Of a stretch of 6,818 nucleotides of DNA, positions 5,629 to 6,818 are shown one piece after another. The first letter of the stretch is position 1; each line of letters starts with the position of its first letter. Made by a program: the position numbers and the translations under genes. Origin of the DNA: Candidatus Nesterenkonia stercoripullorum (lineage in GTDB: Bacteria > Actinomycetota > Actinomycetes > Actinomycetales > Micrococcaceae); assembly GCA_019114115.1 (NCBI GenBank), contig DXGD01000364.1, positions 1 through 6,818 of the forward strand, given 5' to 3'. A model generated the notes under the pieces. It saw only the letters and a program-made list of their open reading frames with translations. It made no database searches and was not told the DNA's origin.

Positions 5629-6420
5629 ATGGGCGACCAGCACGCAGACCAGACCTCAACGCCGAACGACCGCGACCTGGAGGGATACGGTGTCATCGTC
5701 ACCGGCTCCTCGCGGGGGATAGGTGCTGCGACGGCGCAGCTGCTCGGGGGCCGTGGGGCCGGCGTCGTCGTGAATTACCGGCAGAAGGCGCCCCGCGCGG
5801 CGAAAGTGGTGAAGCAGGTCGAGGAAGCCGGCGGGCGCGCTGTGGCGGTGGGCGCTGACCTCACCGAGGCGGAAGGAGCCCAGGCGCTGGTCGATGCCGC
5901 AGTCGAGAACTTCGGCTCGCTCAATGTGCTGGTCCTCAACGCCTCCGGCGGCATGGAGGCCGGTCGCGGCGAGGACTACGCCCTGATGCTCAACCGCGAT
6001 GCCCAGGTGCTGCTGCTGCGCGCCGCCATGGACAGGATGCCGAAGGGCTCCCAGGTCGTCTTCGTCACCAGCCACCAGGCGCACTTCATCTATCAGACGC
6101 CCACTATGGACTCCTATGAGCCGGTCGCGAAGTCCAAGCGTGCTGGCGAGGACGCGCTGCGGGAGCTCATCCCCGAGCTCGACGCCAGGGGCATCACGCT
6201 GACAGTGGTCTCCGGCGACATGATCGAAGGGACCATCACCGCCACGCTGCTGGAGCGCGCGGAGCCCGGGGCCATCGAGAACCGCAGGGAATCCGCCGGG
6301 AAGCTCTACTCCGTGGAGGAATTCGCTGCCGAGATCGCTGCCCTGGTCGGTCGTGAGGATCTGGACCAGGGGCATACTGAGCTTGTGGGCGGCGCAGAGG
6401 ACTTCCTGGCGCAGCAGTGA
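5629..6420 (+). CDS. SDR oxidoreductase with Y-X6-K active site, FabL-like enoyl-ACP reductase candidate
   Basis: This is a 263-residue Rossmann-fold SDR. TGSSRGIG (25-32) binds the cofactor, NYRQK (49-53) follows beta 2, DLT (77-79) follows beta 3, and NASGG (104-108) replaces the usual NAG. VTS puts the catalytic Ser at 148. Tyr163 and Lys170 are spaced Y-X6-K. Counting back from the conserved RGIT places Lys170, not Lys168, at the catalytic position. Y-X6-K is typical of enoyl-ACP reductases (FabI, InhA, FabL). The classical TGSSRG start and the NA-(A/S)-SG-like strand recall Bacillus FabL, not FabI/InhA. The position after a MabA-like fabG fits this. Asp124 aligns with the tetrad Asn of FabG, which is unusual. 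The C-terminus (SVEEFAAEIAALV, then GHTELVGGAEDFL) keeps the SDR end in altered form. It could instead act on another carbonyl substrate. The SDR call is secure; the enoyl reductase role is an inference. Confidence 0.88.
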   Translation: MGDQHADQTSTPNDRDLEGYGVIVTGSSRGIGAATAQLLGGRGAGVVVNYRQKAPRAAKVVKQVEEAGGRAVAVGADLTEAEGAQALVDAAVENFGSLNVLVLNASGGMEAGRGEDYALMLNRDAQVLLLRAAMDRMPKGSQVVFVTSHQAHFIYQTPTMDSYEPVAKSKRAGEDALRELIPELDARGITLTVVSGDMIEGTITATLLERAEPGAIENRRESAGKLYSVEEFAAEIAALVGREDLDQGHTELVGGAEDFLAQQ

Positions 6421-6453
6421 GGGCTCGCGTTCAGCGCAGCAGTGCGTGCCTGT

Positions 6454-6818
6454 TCAGGGCAGCAGCATGAGTGCGGTGGGCACTGCCAGCAGGGCAATGG
6501 CCAGGCACAGCACTGCCGCCCGTGCGGCGACGGAGAGCGGCGCGGGCGGTTCCAGCAGGCGGCGCAGCCGGGGTCCGGTCATGCCTGTGTGCTGGGCTGC
6601 CCCGCTGTCGCCTGCCTCGCTCTCGCCTGCCGCGGTGGTGTCACCGCCGGTGGCTCCGCCGCGCTTCTTCGGCGAGGCCGGCGCTGCCAGCGGGTCGTTC
6701 GTCGCGGTAGTGGCCAGGGAACGCAGCAGCTCTCGTCGTGAGCTGTCCCTGAGGGCGCCGTCGTCGGCGAGCATCTCGGTCAGCTCCAGGACGGCATGGC
6801 GGCCGTAGCGCGTCGTGG
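6454..6818 (-). CDS. M56 (BlaR1/MecR1-like) membrane metallopeptidase, C-terminal part
   Basis: The frame is open to the right edge with no start needed, so this is the last 121 codons of a longer gene. From the edge it reads RYGRHAVLELTEMLADDGAL, then RRELLRSLATTA, a low-complexity Ala/Gly/Thr-rich segment, RLRRLLEPPAPLS and a final hydrophobic helix ending at LMLLP. E-x-x-x-D-x-x-(A/V)-L in TEMLADDGAL aligns with the E-A-C-D region of BlaR1-type M56 peptidases, where this Glu is the third zinc ligand. The HExxH motif would lie beyond the window. Actinobacterial M56 proteins often pair with a BlaI/MecI-type repressor gene, which would also be off the edge. It converges on the SDR gene with a 33 bp gap. 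The assignment rests on the short ExxxD segment and the C-terminal helix, so it is moderate. Confidence 0.6.
   Translation of the reverse strand, partial: TTRYGRHAVLELTEMLADDGALRDSSRRELLRSLATTATNDPLAAPASPKKRGGATGGDTTAAGESEAGDSGAAQHTGMTGPRLRRLLEPPAPLSVAARAAVLCLAIALLAVPTALMLLP

Noticed and set aside
5656..6375. 239-residue minus-strand open frame
   Set aside because: It is antisense to the second SDR gene and has no recognisable domain.
6409..6444. 11-bp direct repeat GCGCAGCAGTG at 6409 and 6434
   Set aside because: It is short, GC-rich, and spans the end of the SDR gene; no attachment site or mobile element accompanies it, so chance is the simplest explanation.
6353..6808. 151-residue plus-strand open frame
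   Set aside because: It is Ser/Ala/Arg-rich and overlaps the SDR end and the M56 fragment, both of which have recognisable conserved motifs.
1..6818. Defence system, prophage, insertion sequence, CRISPR or RNA gene
   Set aside because: No matching repeats, terminal inverted repeats, transposase or integrase motifs, or tRNA-like folds were seen; the gene content is housekeeping.

Overview
This is a compact, GC-rich window from a chromosome with a typical actinobacterial gene set: GTG starts, an actinobacterial-type ABC-F protein, a DUF3099 protein, SURF1, and a MabA-like FabG ending in GMGH. The best guess is Actinomycetota, probably Micrococcales. That placement is inferred from remembered family resemblance, not from a search. 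Gene content is chromosomal housekeeping. I see no insertion sequence, integrase, tRNA, rRNA, CRISPR array or defence system, and no gene-free stretch over 200 bp.

Layout, left to right. Positions 1-128 (minus) hold the first 42 codons of a FemA/FemB-like peptidyltransferase that runs off the left edge. Positions 217-936 (minus) encode an energy-coupling-factor-type ABC ATPase without visible transmembrane or substrate-binding partners. A 197 bp divergent intergenic region (937-1133) holds weak promoter candidates and a TGACC-TT-GGTCA palindrome. Positions 1134-2732 (plus) encode a two-domain ABC-F protein. It converges on a minus-strand cluster: the DUF3099 membrane protein (4124-4591), a small Cys/His protein (3719-4060) and SURF1 (2820-3722). 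The last two genes overlap by ATGA.

Divergent from that cluster are fabG (4788-5495, plus) and a second short-chain dehydrogenase/reductase (5629-6420, plus). The second has Y-X6-K active-site spacing like enoyl-ACP reductases, and a TGSSRGIG and NASGG pattern that recalls Bacillus FabL. The right edge (6454-6818, minus) carries the C-terminal part of an M56/BlaR1-like membrane peptidase, converging on the SDR gene.

Functionally, fabG and the second SDR could supply both reductive steps of fatty-acid elongation in a mabA-inhA-like order. The SURF1 cluster points to assembly of haem-copper cytochrome oxidase. The most useful leads are the FabL-like SDR, the small Cys/His protein coupled to SURF1, and two minus-strand genes whose GTG codons sit 7 nt after a TAnnnT -10 box, suggesting leaderless mRNAs. 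Nothing here looks like a wholly new multi-gene system.
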